Shown: in pieces, positions 17,012-25,212 of the stretch | How positions within the stretch are numbered: position 1 is the first letter of the stretch | Layout of the letters: each line of letters begins with the position of its first letter | Source: Methanomicrobiales archaeon | Lineage (GTDB): Archaea; Halobacteriota; Methanomicrobia; Methanomicrobiales; Methanospirillaceae | Length of the DNA stretch: 64,000 nucleotides | Direction of reading: 5' to 3' | Assembly: GCA_012729535.1 (NCBI GenBank) | Contig: JAAYCY010000031.1 | Location: 1-64,000, forward strand | Translations under genes and position numbers: made by a program | The notes under the pieces: generated by a model | Seen by the model: only the letters and a program-made list of their open reading frames with translations | What the model was told of the DNA's origin: nothing | Database searches by the model: none

Positions 17012-17140
17012 TCAGTACGAGATTACCAGGAGGTTTTTTGCTTTCATTAATGCATTATCCCGTGTAATCAATGGTTTCTGATGCTCAATCGCAGTTGCTG
17101 CAATCATTGCATCCAGAATTGATAAGGATAATCCCAGGTC
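17012..17140 (-). pseudogene. VapC (PIN) toxin, C-terminal remnant
   Basis: Directly after the VapB stop the minus strand reads LGLSLSILDAMIAATAIEHQKPLITRDNALMKAKNLLVIS and a stop. This is the C-terminal third of a PIN-domain ribonuclease: the S-x-x-D-x-x-IAA-x-A helix and the TRD motif. The N-terminal part with the first catalytic Asp (usually LDTN) is missing, so an internal deletion removed the active site. Confidence 0.75.
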
Positions 17141-17368
17141 TTATATCCGGATATATCCTTTGTCTAATTCCTTTTTACTTTGTAAGACAGAGTCTGCAAT
17201 GGTTAAACGATCCTCAACAGGAACTTGTTTTAAATATGTTATGATCTCCGGTTCTTCCGGATCTTTACATAACCGGATAATTACATCTGATATCGTCTCA
17301 TTATTTTTCCTTATTGAGATAATCCGATTATTAGCAATTTCACTTATTTTTACCGTTTTTGTTTGCAT
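17141..17368 (-). CDS. vapB: VapB-type antitoxin (DUF217-like)
   Basis: 75 residues starting MQTKTVKISEIANNRI, with IRKNNETISDVIIRLCKD, the usual pattern of archaeal VapB antitoxins of the DUF217 type. A GAGAGGAA Shine-Dalgarno precedes the ATG; the frame is open 13 codons further upstream but has no better start. The C-terminal toxin-binding half (LTIADSVLQSKKELDK) is present, but the stop is followed by only a fragment of VapC, so this is an orphan antitoxin. Confidence 0.7.
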   Translation of the reverse strand: MQTKTVKISEIANNRIISIRKNNETISDVIIRLCKDPEEPEIITYLKQVPVEDRLTIADSVLQSKKELDKGYIRI

Positions 17369-17713
17369 TATTCCTCTCTTTCGATAATTTAATTTATGTC
17401 TTTTCAATATGTATATCTACATAGATCTGTAATTTTTTTCCCAAATGTTACTGCCAACAGAATGACTTTTTTTCTCTCGTTATTTTACAAGAATGTGCCT
17501 ATCCCAGTGACGAGTCAGCATTATTCCATATACTTTCTTGATTTCATGTTTCAATCCCTATTGGGTTTTCTTTTCTGTTGTGACGTTTATATCAGGAGAA
17601 ATCAAACTCTCTACCTGGTTTTTTTGTCTTTTATTACCCTGAACGATAATTATCTTGTTCGAACCTCAAGAAGATCAGGAACCTAGTAAGTCTATACCCC
17701 TTATAATATTGTA
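17369..17713. promoter_or_regulatory. Intergenic region between vapB and hicB
   Basis: About 345 A+T-rich bases. The part next to 17368 must hold the vapB promoter on the minus strand. A plus-strand open frame of about 95 codons (17396-17686) is hydrophobic-aromatic and lacks a ribosome site, and I regard it as chance. A CCCTTATAATATTG stretch just before 17714 may be the TATA region of a leaderless hicB. Confidence 0.3.
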
Positions 17714-17908
17714 ATGAATCTAAAAGTCATCATCGAAGAGGATACTGAAGATGGCGGATTTATTGTCAGTTGTCCGGCTCTGCCTGGCTGCCATTCGGAG
17801 GGTGAGACTGTAGAGGAAGCCCTCGAAAATATTAAAGATGCTATTCAGGGCTGCCTTCCCCTTTTTAATGAATTGCTATGTCCAGAACATATGCTTCGGG
17901 AGCGGTGA
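17714..17908 (+). CDS. HicB-like antitoxin without a partner
   Basis: 64 residues, MNLKVIIEEDTEDGGFIVSCPALPGCHSEGETVEEALENIKDAI, the typical HicB/UPF0150 fold (strand-DGGF-strand-PALPGC-helix). It ends soon after the fold (LLCPEHMLRER). HicA, the small double-stranded-RNA-binding-fold toxin, is not found on either side within 250 bases. The gene is therefore an orphan antitoxin, or a stand-alone HicB-fold protein as seen in many archaea. Confidence 0.8.
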   Translation: MNLKVIIEEDTEDGGFIVSCPALPGCHSEGETVEEALENIKDAIQGCLPLFNELLCPEHMLRER

Positions 17909-18175
17909 TTTTTTTCCTTACATGTCAATTGGTAAGTTTTACCACAATCTCTGATTCATTGGTAAAAAGAGGCCTATCTAACTTTATCGTTTAAGGATCT
18001 ATCATTCTCCCGGTTATCATAGAAGCCATATAATGTACCTTATTCTATTGTAGATTTCGAAAGATATCTGTTTTTCCAGAATAATGATTTAACTCGCTCA
18101 TATTCTGTATTTTTCGCACATCTACAATAATTATTGTCCGTGATTTTAATAACACTATGAATATGGTAACAACAT

Positions 18176-18805
18176 CTACCCTAACGTCCTCTGCCCGGAC
18201 CGGTGAGTCATCGGTTTTATCAGATCCGGATCATCAACATGTACCTGATTTACCCGTGGTGAGACCTCAATAATATCCAGACCTTTCTCAAATATCGAAA
18301 TATTTCCACCTTTTAAATAATCAGGTTCGCCTGCCGGATCCAGTATGACCGGCATCCGGTCATGAATATCCGAATATGGCAAAAGGGCCTTAGTTGTAAG
18401 AATAACTACCTGTTCTCCTTCTAAAGAAGGCCTGATAAACCCGGCAAAGGAAAGAATAGGGGTTATTTGAGATGAAAAATAATACGGAGTTTTCCGGGTT
18501 TTTTCATGCTTCCATTCATAATATCCGGATGCCGGAATCAGGCACCGGTATTCTTCAAACGATTTTCTGAAGAGGTTTTTTTCACGAACTGTCTCTATCC
18601 GGGCGTTAATGATCCGGTGAGAAAGTCCGGCGGTAATTCCCCATTCATGCATCCGGGCAATGTTCCCGGTTCCATTTTGTGAAATTGCCAGGATTTTGTT
18701 TGCCGGGGAGATGTTATACCTGGGCCGGTACTCATCCGGGACTATAACATCATATCGCTCTAAAATCTCACCCGGAGATGCTGCAATACAAAACCGTCCA
18801 CACAT
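18176..18805 (-). CDS. SRAP/HMCES (YedK-type) abasic-site DNA-crosslinking protein
   Basis: 209 residues starting MCGRF, so Cys2 becomes N-terminal after Met removal and can form the thiazolidine link with abasic sites in single-stranded DNA. Other active-site motifs are present: the Asn in IINARIET, the Glu in ASGYYEWKHE and the His in DIHDRMPVIL. The length is normal for the family. The protein shields abasic sites at stalled forks. The gene is divergent from the MarR gene, about 160 bases away, and the intervening region holds the MarR palindrome. Confidence 0.93.
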   Translation of the reverse strand: MCGRFCIAASPGEILERYDVIVPDEYRPRYNISPANKILAISQNGTGNIARMHEWGITAGLSHRIINARIETVREKNLFRKSFEEYRCLIPASGYYEWKHEKTRKTPYYFSSQITPILSFAGFIRPSLEGEQVVILTTKALLPYSDIHDRMPVILDPAGEPDYLKGGNISIFEKGLDIIEVSPRVNQVHVDDPDLIKPMTHRSGQRTLG

Positions 18806-18908
18806 ACAGGAACTGCTCCATTCACCTTGTATGGGTCAATCATGAGTATAAATGCTCTGATGAGTAAACCTAAGATACGTGCATTTTCCCGGGTAACGGG
18901 GAAACGCA

Positions 18909-18935
18909 TATATTGTTAAACTACTTAACAATATA
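18909..18935. promoter_or_regulatory. Palindromic operator, probably for the MarR regulator
   Basis: An 11-bp perfect inverted repeat, TATATTGTTAA and its complement, around the 5-base centre ACTAC, about 28 bases before the MarR start. It overlaps the expected core promoter (TATATTG). MarR dimers commonly bind such repeats and repress their own promoter. The opposite-facing SRAP gene starts 104 bases away and could share control. Confidence 0.7.
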
Positions 18936-18962
18936 GTAAGATGACACCCGGAGTGATGATCA

Positions 18963-19418
18963 ATGGTATCCAATGCTGATATGATGCAGATCTCATCTGC
19001 ATGGATCCGAATCATAAACAAAATGATGGCATTTGAGAAAAATCCCCGGGATTTCGGCTCAGGAAACCTCCTCTCAAACTCTGAAATTCATATGATCATG
19101 GTGATTGGAAAAAATCCGGGCCTGAATGTCACTTCCCTCTCTCTTGAGCTGGGTATCACCAAGAGTGCAGTCTCTCAGATGATCAGAAAACTTGTACAGA
19201 AAAAACTCGTGGACCGGACCCAGCTCCCGGATAATGACAAGGAGATCCGTCTTTCCTTAACTCCCCGGGGAAAGATTGCCTTTCTTGGACACGAGACCCA
19301 CCATGCGGTTATCTTTGCCCGGATGCATGAAAAACTTGGAGATATGACCGAAGATCAGTTTACTTACCTTATGAAGTTCTTCTCCGCAATCGAAGCGACT
19401 ACTGATGAATTAGCCTGA
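18963..19418 (+). CDS. MarR-family transcriptional regulator
   Basis: 151 residues with the MarR winged helix: LSNSEIHMIMVIGKNPGLNVTSLSLELGITKSAVSQMIRKLVQKKLVDRTQLPDNDKEIRLSLTPRG in segments typical of helix 2, recognition helix and wing. Flanking helices form the dimer interface. The start ATG is preceded by GGAGTGAT. A near-perfect palindrome sits just upstream, implying autoregulation. The next gene downstream on the same strand is a flavodoxin-ferredoxin protein, so the regulator may sense an oxidant or phenolic compound and control that redox protein, but a T8 tract lies between them. Confidence 0.9.
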   Translation: MVSNADMMQISSAWIRIINKMMAFEKNPRDFGSGNLLSNSEIHMIMVIGKNPGLNVTSLSLELGITKSAVSQMIRKLVQKKLVDRTQLPDNDKEIRLSLTPRGKIAFLGHETHHAVIFARMHEKLGDMTEDQFTYLMKFFSAIEATTDELA

Positions 19419-19427
19419 TAGGCTGAA

Positions 19428-19435
19428 TTTTTTTT
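19428..19435 (+). terminator. Oligo-T tract after the MarR gene
   Basis: Eight T on the coding strand 10 bases after the stop. It may end the regulator transcript or only attenuate read-through into the redox gene 40 bases further. Confidence 0.35.
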
Positions 19436-19476
19436 GGAAAAAAATATTATTAATCAACTTAACAAAAGTGAGAAAA

Positions 19477-20316
19477 ATGAACGAAAATACACAAATGAAA
19501 ATTGGACTTTTGTACTTTTCTGCGACAGGAAATACGGAAAAAATTGCCCGGGTCATCGAAGACAGCCTGAAAAACCTCGGATGCATGGTGGATATAGTAG
19601 ACATTACTCCCCTTGTATCAAGAAAAGCTGGTTTAGACTGCAGCCCATATGATGCCCTGATACTTGGAGCTCCGGTTCACTCCTGGAGGATTCCCCGGGT
19701 GGTCAGGGAATGGATTCTGAATTTATCAGGAGAAGGGAAAAAATGTGCACTGTTTTTGACTTACGGAGGATTTCAAATCCATCCGGCCCATTATACTACA
19801 CAACAGCTCGTGCAAAGCCGGGGATTTAAAGTCGTATCTTCGGCTGAGTTTCTCGCCTTTCATACCTTCAATATTGGTGGCTGGAAAGCAATGGAAGGGC
19901 GTCCTGACGATTCAGACTTTAAAGTAGCGAGGGAGTATGCAGAGAAAGTCTATTCACGATTTTCAGGAGAGGATCCTAATCTTGTTGGTGAACTTGAAAA
20001 AACCACTCATCCAGAAGAACTTCTTGACCAGATAGAGGAATTCCGGTTCCGGATCGTGACACAACTTCCCACGAGAAATGGGGCGGACTGCTGCATGTGC
20101 CTGGCATGTGAAAAATTCTGCCCGACCGGAGCGATAAATGCGACTACCGGCGAGACAAATCAGGGCCGGTGTATTACCTGCCTTGGCTGTGTGTACCGGT
20201 GTCCGGATGGAGTGCTTGTAGTGAACGATATGTCCCCAAGCTGGGAGTATAAACTGAAAGGGGAGCAGATATCCGTTGCAGAAATGAAGAAAAAGAGGAG
20301 CAGGATTTATCTGTGA
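19477..20316 (+). CDS. EFR1-type flavodoxin-ferredoxin fusion protein
   Basis: 279 residues. Residues 5-170 are a flavodoxin fold: the phosphate loop FSATGNTEKIAR, then LILGAPVHSWRIP and LTYGGFQIHPA around the flavin. Residues 195-250 carry two 4Fe-4S motifs, CCMCLACEKFCPTGA and CITCLGCVYRCPDG. Such fusions pass electrons between ferredoxins and unknown acceptors in anaerobes. The ATG at 19477 follows GTGAG at a good distance; a GTG nine bases earlier is possible. It follows the MarR gene in the same direction and may be its target. Confidence 0.88.
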   Translation: MNENTQMKIGLLYFSATGNTEKIARVIEDSLKNLGCMVDIVDITPLVSRKAGLDCSPYDALILGAPVHSWRIPRVVREWILNLSGEGKKCALFLTYGGFQIHPAHYTTQQLVQSRGFKVVSSAEFLAFHTFNIGGWKAMEGRPDDSDFKVAREYAEKVYSRFSGEDPNLVGELEKTTHPEELLDQIEEFRFRIVTQLPTRNGADCCMCLACEKFCPTGAINATTGETNQGRCITCLGCVYRCPDGVLVVNDMSPSWEYKLKGEQISVAEMKKKRSRIYL

Positions 20317-20449
20317 GAAGTCTGAATAGAGGAGATAAAAGCGGTACTTCTCAATTGTTTAGGTTTACTAAGCACCTTCACCTGATGGCAGAATATTTTG
20401 ATGATATTGCATCAGAACGATCAATAGCTGAAATTCCTGAAACAATCGC

Positions 20450-20690
20450 TGCTGAAAAGGAAAAAAATTTGACTATTTTCTTGGGGATAACATTTTATCT
20501 TGAAGAAATATTTCACGGAAGGTGGATCTTGTCACAGAAGATGTCTTAAAACCACTCATTCGTGATCCAATACTAAAAGAAGGTTTTTGAAAACAGACTG
20601 GAGATCAATAGCCGGATTTCGTGATATTCTTATTCATGGGTATTTTGGAATGATACAGAAATGCTATGGGATGTAATCGATAAAAATCGT
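20450..20690 (+). pseudogene. Fused remnant of a second MntA-HepT toxin-antitoxin pair
   Basis: The sequence closely follows the MntA-HepT pair at 7.3-7.7 kb. It covers the MntA end (LGITFYLEEIFH, then VDLVTED and PLIRDPILKE in shifted frames) and jumps at about 20583 directly to the HepT end (KTDWRSIAGFRDILIHGYFG). About 190 bases of the middle are missing and several small indels break the frames. It gives no functional product. It shows that this module existed at least twice in this chromosome region. Confidence 0.8.
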
Positions 20691-20711
20691 GCAAATACCC
20701 TTTTCTCTTTT

Positions 20712-21941
20712 TTAAAAATCCAATGCAAGAGCATCTGAAAGTTCCCTGATCGACTGATACCGCCTGGCTGGATCTGGTGCCAGGCATTTCAGAATGACAG
20801 ATAATAGAATTTTTCCTTCATTCGTCTGAAAGACCGGTTCTGTTCCAGCCGGGATTTCCGGCCTGCCGGTGAGAAGTTCGGCACATACCATCCCGATCTG
20901 CCAGATATCGGTTGTGCCAGTGCATTCTGAATACACCTGACGCTGCTCTGGTGCTGCATAGGTAGGAGAAAACCCGGTTACGGACCACCGGCCTCTTGAC
21001 CTGGCAAGCCCCCAGTCGGTAAGTTTTGGTACGCCATCATAAGTCAGAAGAATATTCGTTGGTTTGATGTCACAATGGATAACCCCCCGGTCATGGGCAT
21101 ATAACAAAGCAGATACAAGACCCTGAATAATCTGCAATGCCTCTCCGGCCGGGACCGGGGTATCCAGGTCTGCCACTGATCCAGGGAAATATTCTATCTC
21201 AATATACGGAACAGGAAGGATATTTGCAGAAAGAAGCGGTGCGATATTAGGATGCTGCAGATCCTTCCAGATACTGATCTCCTGCATAAATGAAAGACCG
21301 GTCATTTCATCATCCTTTTGCGGGACTTTCACTACCACCGGAGTTTTATCACTCACACGTTCTGCGTACCATATTGTGCCGACACCCCCTTCTCCGATTG
21401 GTCTGATATTTCTGTACCGGCTTTTTGGAAGGGGAAAAGACGAAATATCACGTGAGAAACGATCAGTCCCCCTACCCTGACCTTTCCTCACCTGGCTGAT
21501 TACCATATACACTCCCATGATGAGTGAGATTGCCAAAGAAACAAGGACCAGAATTGTGACCGGAAACACCATCTGAAGAAGACTGAAAGACTGGTGGGAG
21601 AAGGAGAGGAGACCTAGGATGAGAGTTGCCGTAATTACCTCTCCAAATCCAAATAAAAGGACATATCGAACCGGGAGACGGGCCTGGAAGAGAGATGCAA
21701 GATGAAACAGGAACATACACAGGAACAGGAAGATAAACAACGGAAGAGAGAAAGTTATCGCACTTCCGATTCCCTGGCCCATTCCTCCTCCGTGTCCATG
21801 GCGGACTGGAACAGATAAAAACAGAAACATCAATAGAAAGTACTGAAGTGCGAGTAGAAGATGAATAATCTGAATTATCCTAAAATACCGGTATTTCTTC
21901 CCTGGTGAGATTTCAGGGCCGGGTAGAATGGTAGTTTTCAT
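20712..21941 (-). CDS. Membrane-anchored Ser/Thr protein kinase
   Basis: 409 residues. The N-terminal 150 residues hold four predicted transmembrane helices (IIHLLLALQYFLLMFLFL, ITFSLPLFIFLFLCMFLF, VLLFGFGEVITATLILGLL and VFPVTILVLVSLAISLIMG). Residues 180-405 are a Hanks-type kinase: glycine loop IGEGGVGTIWYAE, Lys in VVVKVPQ, catalytic loop HCDIKPTNILL, metal motif DWG in place of DFG, and APEQR. The catalytic Asp and Lys are present, so activity is likely. Its start overlaps the stop of the HTH-FHA gene by four bases. A phospho-peptide-binding FHA protein made with a kinase suggests the kinase phosphorylates or is read by that regulator. Confidence 0.9.
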   Translation of the reverse strand: MKTTILPGPEISPGKKYRYFRIIQIIHLLLALQYFLLMFLFLSVPVRHGHGGGMGQGIGSAITFSLPLFIFLFLCMFLFHLASLFQARLPVRYVLLFGFGEVITATLILGLLSFSHQSFSLLQMVFPVTILVLVSLAISLIMGVYMVISQVRKGQGRGTDRFSRDISSFPLPKSRYRNIRPIGEGGVGTIWYAERVSDKTPVVVKVPQKDDEMTGLSFMQEISIWKDLQHPNIAPLLSANILPVPYIEIEYFPGSVADLDTPVPAGEALQIIQGLVSALLYAHDRGVIHCDIKPTNILLTYDGVPKLTDWGLARSRGRWSVTGFSPTYAAPEQRQVYSECTGTTDIWQIGMVCAELLTGRPEIPAGTEPVFQTNEGKILLSVILKCLAPDPARRYQSIRELSDALALDF

Positions 21942-22729
21942 GGACGATGATTCGGTTTAATTTTTCCTGAATGAAAGGTAAAGGTTACTCCAAGAGTTCC
22001 GGGTGAGAGTTCTATTCTGTCACCTTCCTGTAAAACCACGGGATCATGAGCGATTGGTTTCCCATTCACATAAGTCCCCCCTTTACTATTCCCTTCTGCT
22101 ATGGTATAGAACCCTGCCTGTTTTTTCAGCCATGCATGGGGCCGTGATACCCGGCTGACCGAACGGTACTCATCATCCACAAGAAGAGCCGGTTCAGGAA
22201 AAAACCCATCCCACCCTTCTTCAAATCTCCCAACCCGGTATATGGGTTCAATTAGCTCAATCGTTTTTCCCTGCTCTGAACCATTCATAATAACAAGCCC
22301 CGGCCCTGCAGGAAAAATATTTTGCAGCCCGCTTTGTGTTGCTATTGCCTGCTTTGACAGGTCCGGGTTAATCTTTCCGGCAACCAAACTGAATATGCTG
22401 AGATTGTTTGCTGCATGGTTCAGGCCGTCCGGGACGAGCATATAATAAAAAACCGGCTGCCCCGGGTTTACCGGTTCATCTGATACTCCAATCTCCTTAC
22501 GGATGATCCCAAGCGACAGCAATTTTGTCAGGTGCTTTTTGGTATTCTCATAACTGGTCTTGATTTCATGTGAGATCTGCCTGACCGTCCGTGGACGTGT
22601 TCCGATATAAGAGAGAATCTGAAGGCGGATAGGGCTTGCGAGAACATCAAGGTACTCGGAAAGTTCGGAAATAAACTCAGGGTCGGAGCTGGTAATGATA
22701 GTCCGCTCATCAGGTCGTTGCCTATTCAT
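21938..22729 (-). CDS. ArsR-type winged helix fused to an FHA domain
   Basis: 263 residues. Residues 20-100 are a winged helix of the ArsR type (LDVLASPIRLQILSYIGTRPRTVRQISHEIKTSYENTKKHLTKLLSLGIIRKE, read in parts). Residues 150-255 form an FHA domain: YRVGRFEEGWDGF, then SVSRVSRPHAWL and GTYVNGKPI, the strand and loop motifs that bind phosphothreonine. It is followed by a kinase gene with a 4-base overlap. The likely role is phosphorylation-dependent transcription control. The region upstream (22730-22885) is shared with a divergent small secreted-protein gene, a plausible target. Confidence 0.88.
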   Translation of the reverse strand: MNRQRPDERTIITSSDPEFISELSEYLDVLASPIRLQILSYIGTRPRTVRQISHEIKTSYENTKKHLTKLLSLGIIRKEIGVSDEPVNPGQPVFYYMLVPDGLNHAANNLSIFSLVAGKINPDLSKQAIATQSGLQNIFPAGPGLVIMNGSEQGKTIELIEPIYRVGRFEEGWDGFFPEPALLVDDEYRSVSRVSRPHAWLKKQAGFYTIAEGNSKGGTYVNGKPIAHDPVVLQEGDRIELSPGTLGVTFTFHSGKIKPNHRP

Positions 22730-22885
22730 ATATCATCCCACTAGTTCATATGCATGCCATGGTTATCAATGTCTACCCCCCCGGTAACCACGAGGTTCAG
22801 GGTAGGAACCATTCCCATTTTACCCGTATATAACCTGATCGAACAATTATAGGTGTATACACCGCTCAGGCGGTAACGAGGAATC

Positions 22886-23125
22886 ATGAAATCAATAGTC
22901 GTAATCCTTATCCTGGGCCTTATTGCCTTAGGAGCCACTTTTCCGGTATCAGCAGCCGGTCAGGGTGGGAATGGGAATGGTATGATGCTACATCAGGGCG
23001 ATGGATCAGCTGGAACCGGAGTCTGCCCAAATCCGGATTGTCCACAGGCAGATTGCCCAAACAACCAGACTCCACCCCGTAATGGGACCGGACTTAAACA
23101 TGGGAAAAATCTGAACACAAGGTGA
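22886..23125 (+). CDS. Small secreted protein with a Cys/Pro repeat
   Basis: 79 residues: a clear signal peptide (MKSIVVILILGLIALGATFPVSAAG) and a short mature part rich in Gly, Asn and Cys with CPNPDCPQADCPNNQ, which may bind metal. The next gene encodes a similar protein (ENCPNNGVRPRDGTG versus DCPNNQTPPRNGTG), so they are tandem paralogues. The gene is divergent from the HTH-FHA gene. A short inverted repeat ACCGC-TCAG-GCGGT lies just before the start. Function unknown. Confidence 0.65.
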   Translation: MKSIVVILILGLIALGATFPVSAAGQGGNGNGMMLHQGDGSAGTGVCPNPDCPQADCPNNQTPPRNGTGLKHGKNLNTR

Positions 23126-23131
23126 GTGAAT

Positions 23132-23455
23132 ATGAACCGAAGAACAATGGGGCTTTTGGGAATCGGACTCCTTGCGGTTCTGGTCATTCTGATCGTAACT
23201 CTCCCGGTAGCAGGTGCAGGAAAGACCGGAGCCCAGGATGGTACCGGTTTTCACCATGGCCTTCTTAATCAGAACGGTCAGGATAAGGCAGGATATGGAC
23301 CCGGATCAGGGAATGAATCCTGTATTCAGGAAAATTGTCCGAATAACGGAGTCAGGCCCCGTGATGGGACCGGTAATCACCACCATGCAGGAACAAGCTC
23401 AGGCAATGGTGGACGGTCAGAATCTAAGGAACTCGGGAACGGTCACCGAACCTGA
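23132..23455 (+). CDS. Small secreted Gly/His-rich protein
   Basis: 107 residues from an ATG preceded by GGTGAG, six bases after the previous stop. A hydrophobic signal segment (GLLGIGLLAVLVILIVTLPVAGAG) is followed by a mature part with His-rich patches (TGFHHG, GNHHHAG) and a CIQENCPNN motif shared with the preceding gene. Metal binding outside the cell is possible from composition only. A T-rich terminator follows at once. Confidence 0.65.
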   Translation: MNRRTMGLLGIGLLAVLVILIVTLPVAGAGKTGAQDGTGFHHGLLNQNGQDKAGYGPGSGNESCIQENCPNNGVRPRDGTGNHHHAGTSSGNGGRSESKELGNGHRT

Positions 23456-23472
23456 TTTTTTTTCTTTTTTTT
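23456..23472 (+). terminator. Oligo-T terminator after the small secreted proteins
   Basis: T8-C-T8 immediately after the stop codon on the coding strand, a strong archaeal termination signal. Confidence 0.6.
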
Positions 23473-24289
23473 ATTCGTTATTTCAATTAAGAAAATGTGA
23501 GGATTGTCTTTTTCTAAATTCCCAAGGTTTTACATTCTAAACCAGAACACATAAAACCTGGCATCTCACCGACTGGTGATAATTTTTCCAACTAAAAACA
23601 GGGAAACATGAAGAGATTTCTAAATGCCCGGATTGAAAAATTAGTGAGGAAATTACATTCTAAGGCTACTCTTACTATCAGAAAATTTCAGAACAGGTTG
23701 AAATTCTGCTGAGGAAATTTATGTTGGTTCGTCGTGAGTGAATAGGAATACCCGGTCAATATCAACCCTGTTTACCCCTTCATACCCCTGAACCTGCCAT
23801 TTGATAACAGAACAAACAATTCTCCTTTGTATACGCTCAATCATCCATTATTCCTATACTCCTCATGTACGACTGCTTACCTTGGGATCTGCTCGGGACG
23901 ATAGGAATAAACCGAGATCATATGAAAACAAGCAAAGAAGAGTAAATATAGAGAAACGGCTTTCAGAATAATTATTTGTCACATTCTCGGGGGAACTATC
24001 ATCTGTCTGGTTACCGACCTGATAAATGGCCTGGTCTTATTACTGGGTTTATTTCCGGTGCACTCTCATCCAAAAGATGGATACCAGGATCCCTGCTGGT
24101 AGCAAACAGTGACGAGAAGTTGATCTCTACTAGTTCATGGAAGGTGACTCAGATCAATGAAGATACACGGGAAAAACTGATGCCCTGCAGCACGGGCACA
24201 TGAAGCGTTATTAACTGCAGACACAGGGAAGAAAAAATCAAAAATCATTCAGGGAGATATGGACATACCTGAATGATTCCACAAAAAAT
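23473..24289. other. 817-base region without a well-supported gene
   Basis: On the minus strand, 23719-23844 reads 41 codons (MIERIQRRIVCSVIKWQ... VDIDRVFLFTHDEPT), and on the plus strand a TTG-initiated frame at 23976-24203 reads 75 codons. Neither has a clear ribosome site or a known family. The mixed composition looks like old gene debris. No repeat or RNA gene was recognised. Confidence 0.3.
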
Positions 24290-24862
24290 TTAGGAGAGTT
24301 GACGGGTAAACGCACTCAGGTGATTCTCTGACCCGTTCCGGAGATTGGTATACACCTGGATTATATCCGGCCGGGTGGTGTTTGCGATTGCCTTATCAAG
24401 ATCTGCGATATCTGTCTCTTCTATTGCTACCCCTGCTTTGAGAGCATCAGTCAGTGACTGAGCTCCCTGATCTGCAAGTGCAGCTGCCAGTGTCTGAATG
24501 TCCGGATTATGATATCCTGATGAAAGATTGCCAATCATATCAGAGGGAACCTGATATCTGTCAAGGAGAAATTGCACTTCACTGGCATGGGTCGTTTCTG
24601 CTTCTCCAATATTGCGAAAGATCGGAATTGAATACATCTCATACCAGACCATATAGAGATCATGGGCCATTTGTTCTTCTTCCCGCATAAAGAGGAGATC
24701 GGTAATTTCTGTATCTGACAGGTCATAGTCTTGTGGCTCTGGAAGAGTAAGATTCTGGTTTTCCTGAAATCTATTTCCATACCCCTGTTTAGCAGCTGAT
24801 ACGGGGATGACGATTACAAGGACAATAAGGATTAAAATAACGAACAGATTTCTGTTTTTCAT
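24290..24862 (-). CDS. DUF2202 ferritin-like secreted protein
   Basis: 190 residues: signal peptide (FVILILIVLVIVIPVSAAK), then a four-helix domain with LLFMREEEQMAHDLYMVWYEM, NIGEAETTHASEVQFLLDRY and NGSENHLSAFTRQL. These E..EExxxH and ExxH motifs are the metal-site pattern of DUF2202, a ferritin-like family of unknown function. A GGTGAT Shine-Dalgarno precedes the ATG, and an ATAAATATAAT box lies about 45-55 bases upstream on the minus strand. A broken piece of a second copy lies at 28378-28470. Confidence 0.88.
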   Translation of the reverse strand: MKNRNLFVILILIVLVIVIPVSAAKQGYGNRFQENQNLTLPEPQDYDLSDTEITDLLFMREEEQMAHDLYMVWYEMYSIPIFRNIGEAETTHASEVQFLLDRYQVPSDMIGNLSSGYHNPDIQTLAAALADQGAQSLTDALKAGVAIEETDIADLDKAIANTTRPDIIQVYTNLRNGSENHLSAFTRQLS

Positions 24863-25212
24863 GTACTATCACCGCCTTTTTGGTGTAAACCATCAATTGA
24901 CGTTTCCGGTATAAATATAATGGAGGTACTGGTGGTTATCTCCGTAAACCTTCTGGTTATCTGTCCCTCCCTATCCTATTTGGATATCTTTCGGGTGAGC
25001 ACTCTCTTTTTATGCAGCTGCTCATTCCTGTAAGGGCCGGGTCCATATCAAGCTCCTCCCCTTCGGCTATTTGAGTCATTGCCTGCTCATTGACCGTATG
25101 AATCAACGTTCCCTTCTAAAAGAATGCCTTGTCTGCCATCGGGATCAGAGCACATTATTTGAAAAAAAAGGGAAGTATTGCTCTCATAGCAATATCTCAT
25201 GGGCATATCCTG
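24863..25212. promoter_or_regulatory. Intergenic region upstream of the DUF2202 gene
   Basis: About 350 bases. The part at 24905-24920 carries the TATA-like box for the DUF2202 gene on the minus strand. The remainder up to the end of the ligand-binding protein gene shows no gene. Confidence 0.35.

Noticed and set aside
17396-17686. Plus-strand hydrophobic-aromatic frame between vapB and hicB
   Set aside because: It overlaps the vapB promoter, has no Shine-Dalgarno and looks like A+T-rich chance coding.
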